A stretch of 27,974 bases of DNA, from positions 1-27,974 of the forward strand of contig JACMOT010000472.1 of the NCBI GenBank assembly GCA_014377915.1. Direction: 5' to 3'. Every line of letters starts with the position of its first letter. Within the stretch, counting starts at the first letter, position 1. The translations under genes and the position numbers were made by a program. Below, piece after piece: positions 16,163 through 25,095 of the stretch. Origin of the DNA: Tardiphaga sp. Lineage in GTDB: Bacteria > Pseudomonadota > Alphaproteobacteria > Rhizobiales > Xanthobacteraceae. Below the pieces are notes generated by a model. It saw only the letters and a list, made by a program, of their open reading frames with translations, was not told the origin of the DNA and did not search any database.

Positions 16163-16383
16163 GCGACCACCTCGGTGCGCGCTGGCGGCGTCGCCGCCCG
16201 CTGTGACGCACGGCGCGTGCCGTTGCCGATCATCATTCGCGTCGCAGCCTCGCCGGAAAACTTCATGGCGAAGGCTTAGGAGTCGGCGATCAGGCCGTCA
16301 ATGGAGGTTTCGGCGGCTCGTTGCACGTCGTAGCCGTGGAGGACGACGCCAGCCCGCATGTCAAACCAGAACCGGAGTGCGTT
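16159..16383 (-). pseudogene. Probable gene remnant with in-frame stop
   Basis: Reading the minus strand from 16383 gives a protein-like stretch (NALRFWFDMRAGVVLHGYDV onward to DGLIADS), then TAA at 16278-16276, then in the same frame [20 protein letters not shown] and on to a TGA at 16161-16159. The composition is unlike the arginine-rich repeat-derived text before it. This suggests the 3' part of a gene cut on its 5' side by the repeat at 16384-16486 and broken by a stop. Alternatively the segment after the stop is a small real gene of 35 residues (ATG at 16266), since its TGA overlaps the DUF2256 ATG as ATGA; it lacks a ribosome binding site. I cannot assign the parent family. Confidence 0.35.
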
Positions 16384-16490
16384 ACCGGACCGACGATGGC
16401 GTCCGCGGCGCCGTCTTTCGTCGCTGTCCCGGCAGCGCGGAGCACGACGCCTCCTCGCGGAGACGCCGTGCGCTGCGTCCGGGACACGAC
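16384..16490. repeat. Palindromic repeat, GCGTCCGGGACA family, copy 3
   Basis: Ends in GCGTCCGGGACA (16475-16486), identical to copies 1 and 2, and contains CTGTCCCGGCAGCGCGGAG in its middle, comparable to the TCCCGGCTC blocks of the other copies. Left-hand arms are less well preserved. Unlike copies 1 and 2 it does not lie between convergent genes; it sits downstream of the metallo-hydrolase gene and abuts the suspected gene remnant. Confidence 0.7.
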
Positions 16491-16520
16491 TCGATTGGGC
16501 CAAATCCAACTATGAAGGGA

Positions 16521-17489
16521 CTACTTGCAGCCGCTCACGCATTTGCCGCCGGCATCGAACGCAAGCGTCTTGCCACTCAGGGGAATCCGCACGGTGGCTT
16601 TGGTCGCCTTGACGAACATCTCGGCCTTGGTCCCGGCAATGATCTTGCCGTCCTTTGTCGCCGCCTCGTTGGCGTGCGAAGCGATCACTTCCCGGGGCTT
16701 GATCAGGGTGTCGATCGCGGCGGCGGCTTCCTTGGGCCCGGTCGTGAAGACATCGCCAATATTCATGACGGCCAGCTTCGGCTTGTAATAATCATACACG
16801 ATGGTCTTCTGGTCGGCGATGATCCCGGTGTCGCCCGACAGGTACACCACCAGGCCGTTGGAAAATGTCAGGATGTAGCCGTTCGGTGGTCCGAGATAGG
16901 CGGTCAGACCGTTGTCCTTCAACTCCTTGCCATAGCCGCCCTCGAGAAATTGCGGATCGAGCCCGTTGGTGTGCGCGGCCGGCACCGTGGCAAAGCTGAC
17001 GCCGCCGACCTTGCGCGTGGCGCCGAAGCGCAGCAACTGCACCTGCGAAGCTTCGCCGCCCGCGGCCGCCACCTTCTTCGAGAAGAACGAACCCATCTCG
17101 CCGCCGACGATGAACTTGGCCTTCTTGGCGACGACGATATTCACCGTATTGGATTTGGGCGTCACATTCACCGAAATGTCGGGCACCGCGCAGGTGCCGG
17201 CGTTAGCGGCCGGCTGGATCGCTTCGCCGAGATGGTCGTTATGCGCGTGGCTGAGCAGCACGACGTCGATCTTGCCGAGCCGCGGATCGTCCGGCCCCCG
17301 CACCGTGCGTCCGGCGTCATAGAGAATACGCGTGCCATCGGGATCCTCGAAGATGATGGCGCGGTCGAACGCACAGAATTCACCGTCATGGCTACCGAGC
17401 GGCGTGACCTTGACGACGCCGGCGGCCTGTGCCGCCACGGCCATCAGATGAAGGGCGACAAGGCCGACGGCCAGCGACGTGTATTTCAT
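16521..17489 (-). CDS. Periplasmic metallo-beta-lactamase-fold hydrolase
   Basis: Exported MBL-fold enzyme of 322 residues. The signal peptide is about residues 1-23 (MKYTSLAVGLVALHLMAVAA then QAAG). The metal motif HxHxDH is intact as HAHNDHLGE (His81, His83, Asp85, His86). Later ligands are probably the PAAHTN histidine and the SGDTGI aspartate, followed by ASHANEA near the C-terminus. The overall form is like the UPF0173-related L-ascorbate lactonase/hydrolase branch, with an insert between the first and second motifs. The ATG at 17489 is preferred over one 33 bases upstream because it starts directly with the basic signal-peptide n-region and has AAGG upstream. Substrate unknown. Confidence 0.87.
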   Translation of the reverse strand: MKYTSLAVGLVALHLMAVAAQAAGVVKVTPLGSHDGEFCAFDRAIIFEDPDGTRILYDAGRTVRGPDDPRLGKIDVVLLSHAHNDHLGEAIQPAANAGTCAVPDISVNVTPKSNTVNIVVAKKAKFIVGGEMGSFFSKKVAAAGGEASQVQLLRFGATRKVGGVSFATVPAAHTNGLDPQFLEGGYGKELKDNGLTAYLGPPNGYILTFSNGLVVYLSGDTGIIADQKTIVYDYYKPKLAVMNIGDVFTTGPKEAAAAIDTLIKPREVIASHANEAATKDGKIIAGTKAEMFVKATKATVRIPLSGKTLAFDAGGKCVSGCK

Positions 17490-17637
17490 TGGATCTACCT
17501 TGAAAGGGGGAAAAAGGATCACGGCGATGACAGCAGGGCGAACGCCAATTGCGCATCTACGTACCCACCATCAATATCTACGCCCGGCCGCCTGACCGCA
17601 ACGGATCAGCCGCCGCGAGTAAGCAGCCTTCGGCAAC

Positions 17638-18891
17638 CTACGCTCCCGCCATCAATTGCTTCGCCAGCGCCATATAGGCCGGCAGCGTCACCGGGTCGTT
17701 GGCGGCGTTGCCGGCGACCGGATGCGAGGCGTAGCGCGCGATCACCATCTCGGCCTTCGGATCGACGTAGAGGCCCTGGCCGTAAACGCCGCGCGCCATG
17801 TAGGCGCCATGTGCGTTATGCGTCACCCACCACTGGTTACGGTAGGAGGCGCCCGGCAGCGTGGGGTAGCCGGCCGGCCTGAATTTTTCGGGATCGCCGC
17901 CGCGTTCGATGTCCTCGACGACGGATGCGGGCACGATTTGCCGGCCATTGAAGCGGCCGTGGTTGCGCATCGTCTCGCCGAACCGGGCCAGATCCCGCAA
18001 CGTCGTCGACAACCCGCCGCCGCCGCTTTCGGTGCCGATGCGATCGACGTGATAATGCGCGTCCTCCTCCGCGCCCATCGGCGCCCAGATCCGATCGGAC
18101 AACAGATCGGACAACGTCATCCCGCTGGCGCGCCGGCAAATCCAGGCCAGCACGTCGCTGTTGACGGTCTTGTAGGCGAAAGCCTTGCCGTGCTCGCCCT
18201 GCTTGTTCTGCGAACACAGGAAACTGAAGATGTCGGTCGGACCGTCATAGCCCGGCGGAATCGGGGCCATGCCATTGGCGCGCCGCAAGCCCCACACCTG
18301 CGACTTCGGATCGGTATAGATTTCGGTGTAGTCGAGCCCGGTGGTCATATCCATGACCTCATGAACGCGGGCATCGCCAAAGGCACTCGGCTTCAACTCC
18401 GGCACATAATCCGTGACCGGCGCCCGCGGATCGATCCTGCCTTCCGCCACCAGAATGCCGGCCAGCGTGCCCGTGAACGACTTGGTCACCGACATGCCGA
18501 TATGCGGCTTGTGCGGCTTCAGCGCGCCGGCATAGCGCTCATGGATCACCTTGCCCCTGTGCAGCACGACGAGGCCGTCGGCATAGGTCTCCTCGAACAT
18601 TGTTGCGAAGGTCATCGGTCGGCCATCCATCGTGACCGATTCCGACCCACCGATATCGCGCTCCTCGCGCGGCAATGCCGACGCCCCGCCGTTGCCGCGC
18701 CAGACGTTTACCGTCGGCACCAGCTGCCGCACATGGCTCCACGCCCAGCGCAGTTCGGGGAAGTCGCGGAACGAGCCGTTCTGAAAGGTGATGGTGCGAT
18801 CATCCGGCGGCGGAAAGCCCTGCATGTAGCCGAGCGCCCGCGGATCGGATTCGGCGGCGGTGGGAATCGATTGGCTGGGGGCGTCGGACAT
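17638..18891 (-). CDS. Serine hydrolase, class C beta-lactamase / NylB-like
   Basis: Protein of 417 residues in the serine beta-lactamase-like family. The nucleophile motif SxxK is Ser134-Val-Thr-Lys137 (GMSVTKSFTG). The third catalytic residue is probably Tyr240 in FAYKTVNSDVLAW, as in 6-aminohexanoate-dimer hydrolase (NylB) and related esterases. GYGQ-type C-terminal block GVYGQGLYVDPK is present. No signal peptide is seen from the ATG at 18891, so it is probably cytoplasmic. GGAG lies ten bases upstream of that ATG. Members hydrolyse esters or amides; beta-lactam resistance should not be inferred. It lies 148 bases upstream of the metallo-hydrolase gene in the same direction, so cotranscription is possible. 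Confidence 0.87.
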   Translation of the reverse strand: MSDAPSQSIPTAAESDPRALGYMQGFPPPDDRTITFQNGSFRDFPELRWAWSHVRQLVPTVNVWRGNGGASALPREERDIGGSESVTMDGRPMTFATMFEETYADGLVVLHRGKVIHERYAGALKPHKPHIGMSVTKSFTGTLAGILVAEGRIDPRAPVTDYVPELKPSAFGDARVHEVMDMTTGLDYTEIYTDPKSQVWGLRRANGMAPIPPGYDGPTDIFSFLCSQNKQGEHGKAFAYKTVNSDVLAWICRRASGMTLSDLLSDRIWAPMGAEEDAHYHVDRIGTESGGGGLSTTLRDLARFGETMRNHGRFNGRQIVPASVVEDIERGGDPEKFRPAGYPTLPGASYRNQWWVTHNAHGAYMARGVYGQGLYVDPKAEMVIARYASHPVAGNAANDPVTLPAYMALAKQLMAGA

Positions 18892-19046
18892 CGAGGCATT
18901 CTCCGGAAAGGGTGTGTCTGTCGTAACATGCGGGAATATGGCGCACATCCCGCGTTTGCGCGGGGTGCGCCCGCCTATACGGTTGGCTTGATGGAATTCC
19001 GACTCCGATCAGCTATCAAACGACTTTAATTGTTCGGGAGCGTAGT

Positions 19047-19325
19047 ATGGACCCGGTAGATCTGGCGGAGGCCAAGGCGCGACTGAGCGAACTCATCGAT
19101 CGGGTCGAGGGGGGAGCTTCGATCGAGATGACCCGGCGCGGCAAACCGGCTGCCCGACTGACGGGCGTGGCGAGGCCCCGCCAGCCAATCGACGCAGCCA
19201 TGCTGAAGTCCCTGACCGACCGCATGCCACTGCGGGCTGAGGCGGCTGTCGATGCCGTGCGATCGATGCGGGATGGATCAACACCGAGATATCTCCGGCC
19301 ATCGCAGTTAGCCAAGCCGTGGTAG
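19047..19325 (+). CDS. Orphan Phd/VapB-type antitoxin
   Basis: Short protein of 92 residues. Residues 1-42 (MDPVDLAEAKARLSELIDRV then EGGASIEMTRRGKPAARLTGV) are the Phd/YefM DNA-binding fold that represses its own operon. The C-terminal part normally wraps the toxin. Antitoxins of this sort usually end about MRDG/DRY and overlap a VapC PIN-domain toxin; here the frame runs on through PRYLRPSQLAKPW to a stop, and no PIN-domain gene follows before the SOUL gene. GGGAG seven bases upstream supports the start. It therefore looks like an antitoxin left behind after toxin loss, or one acting on a toxin elsewhere. Confidence 0.8.
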   Translation: MDPVDLAEAKARLSELIDRVEGGASIEMTRRGKPAARLTGVARPRQPIDAAMLKSLTDRMPLRAEAAVDAVRSMRDGSTPRYLRPSQLAKPW

Positions 19326-19398
19326 AATCTTTTACAAGTCGCTTAGCCAAGATGCAGAGCGGCGTCCGTCACCGACAGACGGAACTCGAGGCCGGATC

Positions 19399-20019
19399 AT
19401 GGCTCTGAGATATATCGTTTTGGGCGCGATACTGGGCGCCACTCTTTTTGGAGCGGATGCGATGGCCGTCGAAGAACCCGCCTTTAAGGCCGTCCTCCGT
19501 GAGGGCGCTTTCGAAGTCCGTGACTATCCGGCCCTGATGGTCGCCGAGGTGACCGTCACCGGCGATCAAAAGGAAGCGGCCAGCAAAGGCTTTCGCCTGC
19601 TCGCCGGGTATATATTCGGCGGCAATAAACGCCGTCAACGTATCGCCATGACGGCGCCGGTGGCCCAAGCGCCGACCGGTGAAAAAATCGCGATGACCGC
19701 GCCGGTCACCCAGATCCAAAGCGCCGGCGAATGGGTCGTGCGCTTCACCATGCCGAGCGCCTATTCGATGGACACGCTGCCAGAACCCAACGATCCCCAG
19801 GTGCACCTGCGGGCGCTCCCGCCGACCCGCTTCGCGGTGCTGCGATTCTCCGGTCTGGCCCGGACGGACGGCGTCGCCGCCAAAACCGCGGAGCTCGAAA
19901 AACTCGTTGAAACACACCGCCTGCGCATCATCGGCCCGGCGTCGCTGGCCCAGTATGATCCCCCGTGGACCCTCTGGTTCATGCGGCGCAATGAAGTGAT
20001 GCTTGCTGTCGCGCCCTGA
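19399..20019 (+). CDS. SOUL-family heme-binding protein, exported
   Basis: Protein of 206 residues with a signal peptide (about 1-23, ALRYIVLGAILGATLFGADA then MAVEEP) and a SOUL/HBP fold: FEVRDYPALMVAEVTVTGD, GFRLLAGYIFGGNKRRQRIAMTAPV, the repeated EKIAMTAPVTQ strand, FTMPSAYSMDTLPEPND and the C-terminal YDPPWTLWFMRRNEVML. Members bind heme or related tetrapyrroles; the bacterial role is unclear. GAGG before the ATG fits. It is convergent with the DUF6671 gene, with 39 bases between the stop codons. Export suggests a periplasmic location. Confidence 0.9.
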   Translation: MALRYIVLGAILGATLFGADAMAVEEPAFKAVLREGAFEVRDYPALMVAEVTVTGDQKEAASKGFRLLAGYIFGGNKRRQRIAMTAPVAQAPTGEKIAMTAPVTQIQSAGEWVVRFTMPSAYSMDTLPEPNDPQVHLRALPPTRFAVLRFSGLARTDGVAAKTAELEKLVETHRLRIIGPASLAQYDPPWTLWFMRRNEVMLAVAP

Positions 20020-20058
20020 TGGCGCCGAAGCCGCTCAAGCGACCGCGGCGGCCTGGGC

Positions 20059-20928
20059 TCAAGGATTGCAACGCTCGCAGCGACCAGGATCCGCGGTCGT
20101 GGCGCTCGTCGCCGGGCGCGCCAGTCGGTAGTCGCAAGCCTGGCAGGTCAAGACCTCCGCGCGGATCACATGCGTCGGCTCCCCGCCCCATTCGCAAGGA
20201 AGACCGGCCCCGCGTTCGGGGATATCAAATCCGGGGTGTGCGCAGACTGGGCATCGACTGTGAAACCGACGAACCAGGTCGCGTGCCGCGCGCTCGACCG
20301 CCCGCATCCGGGTGGGATTGCGGTGGGCGCGCATATCCGCTTCGACGAAAGCCGCGCCGTATCTGGCGACGATCTCGCCAACGGCTTTTGCCAGAGCGGC
20401 GTGGTCGACGACGTCCTTGAACAGGGCGAGACCAGGCGCGGGCTTCTCGTCAACGCACCCCATGACGATCACCCCATGCTCGGGAAATTTTGATCGCTCG
20501 GCAAAAGCGATCGCAGCTTCGATGTCGGAGACGACCGCGTGGCCGTAGTTGGTCTCAGGGCTCGCGAAGTGGCCCGTCAGTTCGAGGCCGCGCTCACGAT
20601 CGATCAACAGGACCAGTTCGCGGCCGAGCGCGAGGAAGGGTATATTGGGGTGAGGGCCAAAGCTGCCTTCGCTGGCGATGCCCACGCGGGCACAGGGCGC
20701 GAACGCGAAAGCCGCCGCGACCTTGGCCCTGGCCGCATCAAGCTGGGAGCCCGTGCGCTCGACGTCTCGGCTGAATGTGCCGAACGTGTCTGTGTCCAGG
20801 CCCATGGCCAGGCCGACCACCAGTCCCAGCCCGTCCTTGAGCACCGGCGCGATCACGCGCTGCTTTCCGTGCATCGTGGCCAGAACTGCGACGGTGTTCT
20901 TGTAAGGACGATCGTCCGACGGCCTCAT
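20059..20928 (-). CDS. DUF6671 protein, third gene of the dab locus
   Basis: Soluble protein of 289 residues that I recognise as a DUF6671-type protein by its opening TVAVLATMHGKQRVIAPVL, then DTDTFGTFSRDVERTG, IASEGSFGPHP and EADMRAHRNPTRM. The last 70 residues form a cysteine-rich zinc-ribbon-like tail: C226-x2-C229, C245, C262-x2-C265 and C284-x2-C287. The ATG at 20928 is chosen because GAGGG lies nine bases upstream and the conserved part starts right after; in-frame ATGs upstream to 20973 lack a ribosome binding site. It lies 59 bases after dabA in the same direction. Function is unknown; a role in bicarbonate accumulation or its regulation is suggested by position only. Confidence 0.8.
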   Translation of the reverse strand: MRPSDDRPYKNTVAVLATMHGKQRVIAPVLKDGLGLVVGLAMGLDTDTFGTFSRDVERTGSQLDAARAKVAAAFAFAPCARVGIASEGSFGPHPNIPFLALGRELVLLIDRERGLELTGHFASPETNYGHAVVSDIEAAIAFAERSKFPEHGVIVMGCVDEKPAPGLALFKDVVDHAALAKAVGEIVARYGAAFVEADMRAHRNPTRMRAVERAARDLVRRFHSRCPVCAHPGFDIPERGAGLPCEWGGEPTHVIRAEVLTCQACDYRLARPATSATTADPGRCERCNP

Positions 20929-20987
20929 CCGAAGTAACCCTCGCGCTGCTTCCGTTCGAGGTCTGGCATTCATCAGTGAGACACGGC

Positions 20988-23408
20988 TCAGACCGCCACC
21001 TTCAGAGGAACGGCCGGATCCGGCGCCCCGCCCATCGCAATCCACCGCAGATCGCCCGCGTAGCGCCAGGCCATCCGGCCATTCTCATCGAGGGCGAAGA
21101 AGTGTAGCCAGCGATTGTCGAACAGCGCGCGAACACCCTGATGCCGCTTGAGGATCTCGGTCATCGCCTCGCGCGGCGCTTCGATGCAGACCGACAAGCG
21201 AAGCGGTTCATGGACGTAGCGCTCTCCGTCATGGACCGATTGCCAAGGGAGACCGGTACGCATCACGCCGCCGTTCCCCTCGACGACGCCGATGCCGCCG
21301 GTGACATTGTGCAGGAGCTTGTTGCCGCCGCCGAACACGGTCGGCGCCACGGTCGATCCGTAATATTGCAGGCTGATCCAGCTCGCCACGACCACAGGCG
21401 CTGTCAGGATCAGCTCCAGAACGCCAAAGTCCCGGTCCATCTTCCAGTCATAGTCATGAAGGAAGGCGCGTCCCTCCAGGGTCTTGCCCGCCGTTCGCCG
21501 ACGGGGCGCGGCAATGAATGCCGTGCAACCGGCCAGCGCCCATTCGGGCCGCGCTTCAGCCCAGTCGCGGCTTCGGCTTTCAAGACTGCCCGCCCCTGAC
21601 GCTCTTGGCAGGCGGAGCGCCCGTTCGCCTCTTGAAATGGCGCCTGCCGCCTCCAGCCAGAGTTTCGCCTGGCGGATATCGGACTGACGTGGAGCGGAGC
21701 AATGATCGCCGGCATACAGCGTGACCGCGTCCGTCGTCGTGTCATGCAACGCTCCGAGGAACAGGGTGTCGGCCGGGATCTCGATCCCTTCCGGCGCCAG
21801 CCCCGAGCGCACCTCCGGGTCATTCAGCAACGTGGCCAGAAGCCGCGCATTGACCTCGCCGGGATAACCGCCGCAGGCGCCGCAATGGTGCCCGCTGGCG
21901 TGGGGGTTGTTGACGACGTTCGCGCCGTGTCCAGCCAGCAGCACGAGTCTGGCGAAGTTGGTTGTAAGCGACATGGCGCGCAGCACCGTCGCGGCGGCCT
22001 TGGTTCTGGTGGCGGGATCGAGAGCGGGATCAAGACGCGGCGCGGGATCGTTCGGCGGCGGGGTGGCGTGGAGTCCCAGCGCATCGCTCACGAGCTTGCT
22101 CGCATAGACCGGTCCGGTGGCCTCGACGAAGGCGAAAGACGACACGGCAGCAAGCTTGAACCGATCCCAGGCCCGCTTCGCGCGCGCCTTGAACCGTGCC
22201 GACTGGTCCGCCGCGGCGTCTTGCGGGCCGCCCGCACAAGTAGTCAGGCCGGGGTTCAAGAGCACGGGCAACCGCAGTTCCCGCACATCGGATGCAAAGC
22301 GGCGATGCGAGGCTGTCAGGCCGAAGAAGCCTGCGAAACCCAGAGTCTGGATGTCCGGGTTTACGGATTCCAGCGCCCGACGAAACACCTCGGAGCGGAC
22401 ATCGATGCAGAAGGCGGCCTGGAGCGCGGGACGGTGATCCGTCGCCAAGGTCCCCGGCGCCGCGAGCGTTTCAGCCAAGGCTCGTTGAGTCGCACGTTCT
22501 GATGCTTCCTGGAGGATGGCGTCCACGACATGGTCGGCGGTCGGCGCGACAGGCGACGTATGCATCGCGATGACCGCCTTCCAAGCGACGCCAATCCGGT
22601 CCTCGTACCGATTGAACAATGCCGCTTCCCAGATCAGCCGGATCGCCAGAAAGTCGGTTATGGTCGCGTCCGCGCCGCCGGCGAGTTCCGCCTGCCAGAG
22701 CCGGTAGCGGGCAAATTGCGCCCAGCCGCCCAGCGTCATAAGCATCTGATGGAAATAGGTTTCCTGAGCGTCAGCGGGCAGCGCAATGCGTTGAACCACG
22801 CTGCCAAGCGCTTCGCGAGCGCTTTCCGGCGCCTCCGCGACATGGGTCGCAAAGCCCGAGAGGCCGACAATCTCCGGCGTCAGATCGTGGGTCGCGACGG
22901 CGCGCCAGGCAGCGTAGGCCCCTTGACCACGTGGCGCGGCCCATAGCGCCTGCCCCTCGTCGAAATATCCAGCCACCCAAGCGCCGAAACGCTCGGAAAT
23001 CAGCCCCGGCCAGTCGATCCCTGAGGCCTCGGCGGCGAGGTCGGCGATCGTCGGCGCTGCGCGGATCTCGGGCTTCGAGACCCGCGCGGCGGACTTCAGG
23101 CCCGCGAGGTTGGCCGGGCGCAGCGCCGACGGCGAACTCGCCAGCGCGTCCGACAGATCATTGTCGGTGATGACGCCGCTGGCGATCCGCTCTTGGTACC
23201 AGTCGCGCCGCATCACGACGGAAACGCCCGCCACCCGTTCCAGGCGCGCGCCGACAATGGCGAGGCTTTCATGGGTCTGCCCGAGAAAGGGATTGACCGC
23301 CACGCTCGACGCCAACGGCCAGACCGGTGGGATCGCCCGGGCAGCGCGATCGGCGGCGGCGTCCGGTTCCTGAACATCGCGCCGGTTGAAAGTTTCTGCA
23401 TTGGTCAT
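20988..23408 (-). CDS. dabA: DabA, zinc subunit of the DAB inorganic-carbon pump (DUF2309)
   Basis: Large peripheral protein of 806 residues (DUF2309 / UPF0753). With DabB it forms a membrane complex that hydrates CO2 to bicarbonate unidirectionally, energised by an ion gradient. The beta-carbonic-anhydrase-like zinc site is intact. CIDVRSE gives Cys334, Asp336 and Arg338, and [22 protein letters not shown] gives His494 and, 15 residues later, Cys509. These correspond in order and spacing to the ligands C351, D353, H524 and C539 I recall from Halothiobacillus DabA. The ATG at 23408 follows GGAG eight bases upstream; the frame is open ten codons further but without a signal. It lies 19 bases after dabB. 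Confidence 0.95.
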   Translation of the reverse strand: MTNAETFNRRDVQEPDAAADRAARAIPPVWPLASSVAVNPFLGQTHESLAIVGARLERVAGVSVVMRRDWYQERIASGVITDNDLSDALASSPSALRPANLAGLKSAARVSKPEIRAAPTIADLAAEASGIDWPGLISERFGAWVAGYFDEGQALWAAPRGQGAYAAWRAVATHDLTPEIVGLSGFATHVAEAPESAREALGSVVQRIALPADAQETYFHQMLMTLGGWAQFARYRLWQAELAGGADATITDFLAIRLIWEAALFNRYEDRIGVAWKAVIAMHTSPVAPTADHVVDAILQEASERATQRALAETLAAPGTLATDHRPALQAAFCIDVRSEVFRRALESVNPDIQTLGFAGFFGLTASHRRFASDVRELRLPVLLNPGLTTCAGGPQDAAADQSARFKARAKRAWDRFKLAAVSSFAFVEATGPVYASKLVSDALGLHATPPPNDPAPRLDPALDPATRTKAAATVLRAMSLTTNFARLVLLAGHGANVVNNPHASGHHCGACGGYPGEVNARLLATLLNDPEVRSGLAPEGIEIPADTLFLGALHDTTTDAVTLYAGDHCSAPRQSDIRQAKLWLEAAGAISRGERALRLPRASGAGSLESRSRDWAEARPEWALAGCTAFIAAPRRRTAGKTLEGRAFLHDYDWKMDRDFGVLELILTAPVVVASWISLQYYGSTVAPTVFGGGNKLLHNVTGGIGVVEGNGGVMRTGLPWQSVHDGERYVHEPLRLSVCIEAPREAMTEILKRHQGVRALFDNRWLHFFALDENGRMAWRYAGDLRWIAMGGAPDPAVPLKVAV

Positions 23409-23427
23409 TGTTTTTACTCCAGGCCGA

Positions 23428-24987
23428 TCAGGTTGCATGGCGCAGCCGCCAGCCGCGCAGCAGACGGTCGAACACCGCGTTGGCGTAGAAGCCGTTCGAG
23501 AGATGCACGCGCAGCCCCGCGGCGGCCGGGTGGTAGGCCCAGAGCGGAAACATCGCCTGCACCACGGCCACGAGGCCGAAACTGATCACCGCGAGCACGA
23601 TCAGCGCCCATTGCAGCGGACCCGGCGTCGGGACGGCGGGCAGCGCGCCAGAGGTCAGCCAGACGGCGAAGACCTGCAGCGCGAAGTAGCTGACGGAGGT
23701 CGCGACGGCGTAGACGATCGTGCGCCGGGTCAAGGCCCTGGGCGCGGCGTCCGCCAGCCCCTGGGCCAGCATGTACGCGACGCCAAAGATCAGGATGGCG
23801 CCCAGCGCGATGGCCTGAGGCGACTTGTGCTGGAAGCCGAATCCGAACCCGACGACCGCATAGATCACCAGCGCCAGGAGAAAGGCGCGCCCGACCGCAC
23901 CGGCTTTGGGAATGGCCACGGGGCCTGGCCTGCGATTGGCGGCGATCAAGTCCACCGCGCCGCCGGAGGCTAGGAAGGAATGGGCCTTGTAGAGCGAGTG
24001 GGCCACGATATGCAGCAAGGCCAGCGGGAACAGCCCGAGCCCGCATTCCAGGATCATGAAGCCCATCTGGGCGACCGTCGACCACGCCAGCGAGGTCTTC
24101 ACCGCGGGCTGTGTCAGCATCACCAGGCCACCGAACAGCGCGGTGAACCCGCCGACCATCACAAGAACCGCGAGTACTCCCGGGGCCAGCAACATCACGT
24201 CGGCGAAGCGGATCAGGAGAAACCCGCCGGCATTGATGACGCCCGCGTGCAGCAGCGCGGAGACCGGCGTCGGGGTTTCCATCACCTCGGTCAGCCAGCC
24301 GTGCATTGGGAACTGCGCCGATTTCAAAACGGCCGCCGCCGCCAGGAAGCCCGCCGCGGCGATCGCCAGCCCACCGCCGGTTCCCGCGCGCGCACCGCTC
24401 AGGATTTGTGCGATGTCGGTCGTGCCGTAGGCCAGCGCCAGCAATACCGCCGCGGCGATCAAGGCCACGTCGCCAAGGCGCGCGGTGATGAACTTCTTGG
24501 CGGCCGCGCGCTGGGCGGCGACGCGGTCCGGATAGAACAGCAGCAGCCGGTGCAGAAGCAGGCTCATCGCGACCCATGCCAGAACGAGCTGGAGCAAGTT
24601 ACCCGACAGCACCAGGAGGAGCACCGAGGACAGGGTCATGCAGAGCCAGCCCATGAACGCGCCCTGCCGCGCCTCACCGTCCAGATAGGTCGCGGCGTAG
24701 CGCACCACGACCCAGCCAATGAACGAGACCAGGAGCAACATCGCGACGCTGACCGCGTCCAACCGGATCGACAGACCGATGCCATGCAGCCCGATCAGGC
24801 GGCTGTCCCCCGCCCCGTGCAGGTGGAGCAATCCGGCCGAGGCCGCCGCGGCCATTAAAGCGACAATGGTCGAGGCTTCAGCCAGCCGACCGAGGATGCG
24901 AGGCCTGCGGCCAGGGTTCACGAAACCGGCAACGGCGCTGATCAGCAGCGCCAGCGGGGCGGCAAACGGCACGAGATCGATTGGCAA
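23428..24987 (-). CDS. dabB: DabB, NuoL-like membrane subunit of the DAB pump
   Basis: Integral membrane protein of 519 residues related to NuoL/MrpA antiporter-like subunits, with about a dozen or more hydrophobic segments. The family core is visible: [20 protein letters not shown] (Lys222, His229, Glu237), [18 protein letters not shown] (His247) and [15 protein letters not shown], then [20 protein letters not shown]. It is shorter than NuoL and ends without NuoL's long lateral helix, as expected for DabB. It should pass protons or sodium ions to power DabA. The start at 24987 follows GGGAGAGG. There is no respiratory complex I cluster nearby, so the DabA partner decides the assignment. Confidence 0.93.
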   Translation of the reverse strand: MPIDLVPFAAPLALLISAVAGFVNPGRRPRILGRLAEASTIVALMAAAASAGLLHLHGAGDSRLIGLHGIGLSIRLDAVSVAMLLLVSFIGWVVVRYAATYLDGEARQGAFMGWLCMTLSSVLLLVLSGNLLQLVLAWVAMSLLLHRLLLFYPDRVAAQRAAAKKFITARLGDVALIAAAVLLALAYGTTDIAQILSGARAGTGGGLAIAAAGFLAAAAVLKSAQFPMHGWLTEVMETPTPVSALLHAGVINAGGFLLIRFADVMLLAPGVLAVLVMVGGFTALFGGLVMLTQPAVKTSLAWSTVAQMGFMILECGLGLFPLALLHIVAHSLYKAHSFLASGGAVDLIAANRRPGPVAIPKAGAVGRAFLLALVIYAVVGFGFGFQHKSPQAIALGAILIFGVAYMLAQGLADAAPRALTRRTIVYAVATSVSYFALQVFAVWLTSGALPAVPTPGPLQWALIVLAVISFGLVAVVQAMFPLWAYHPAAAGLRVHLSNGFYANAVFDRLLRGWRLRHAT

Positions 24988-25059
24988 AGGCCTCTCCCTT
25001 CAACGCATGATGCGGATCGAGGCAACAGGTAACGCAAGCACACGGCCTTAAAAAATTCA

Positions 25060-25087
25060 TTGTTACGGACAAATCGTTCTGTTTAAT
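25060..25087 (+). promoter_or_regulatory. Candidate promoter of the LysR gene
   Basis: TTGTTA (25060-25065) and TTTAAT (25082-25087) are spaced by 16 bases, matching four and five consensus positions. Transcription would start at about 25094-25096, at the ATG itself. No ribosome binding site is present before that ATG, so the message would be leaderless. Pattern match only. Confidence 0.45.
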
Positions 25088-25095
25088 AGAACGAT
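25073..25095. promoter_or_regulatory. Palindromic LysR-type operator between dabB and the regulator
   Basis: ATCGTTCT (25073-25080) and AGAACGAT (25088-25095) are a perfect 8-bp inverted repeat with a seven-base spacer. It contains the T-N11-A pattern of LysR operators (T25078 to A25090, same centre). It ends one base before the LysR start codon and covers the likely -10 box of that gene, so binding would repress the regulator. It is about 86 bases upstream of the dabB start codon at 24987, a suitable position for activating dabBA. Confidence 0.75.

Noticed and set aside
15711..17882. Very long plus-strand open frame of 723 codons
   Set aside because: It runs antisense across the photolyase, DUF2256, repeat, metallo-hydrolase and serine hydrolase regions, crossing several real genes. 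Its product shows no domain.
17638..18891. Beta-lactam resistance gene
   Set aside because: SxxK is shared with esterases and amidases; no signal peptide and the Tyr-containing motif fit the NylB/esterase side.
23428..24987. Respiratory complex I subunit NuoL
   Set aside because: Directly followed by dabA, too short for NuoL, and no other nuo genes are present.
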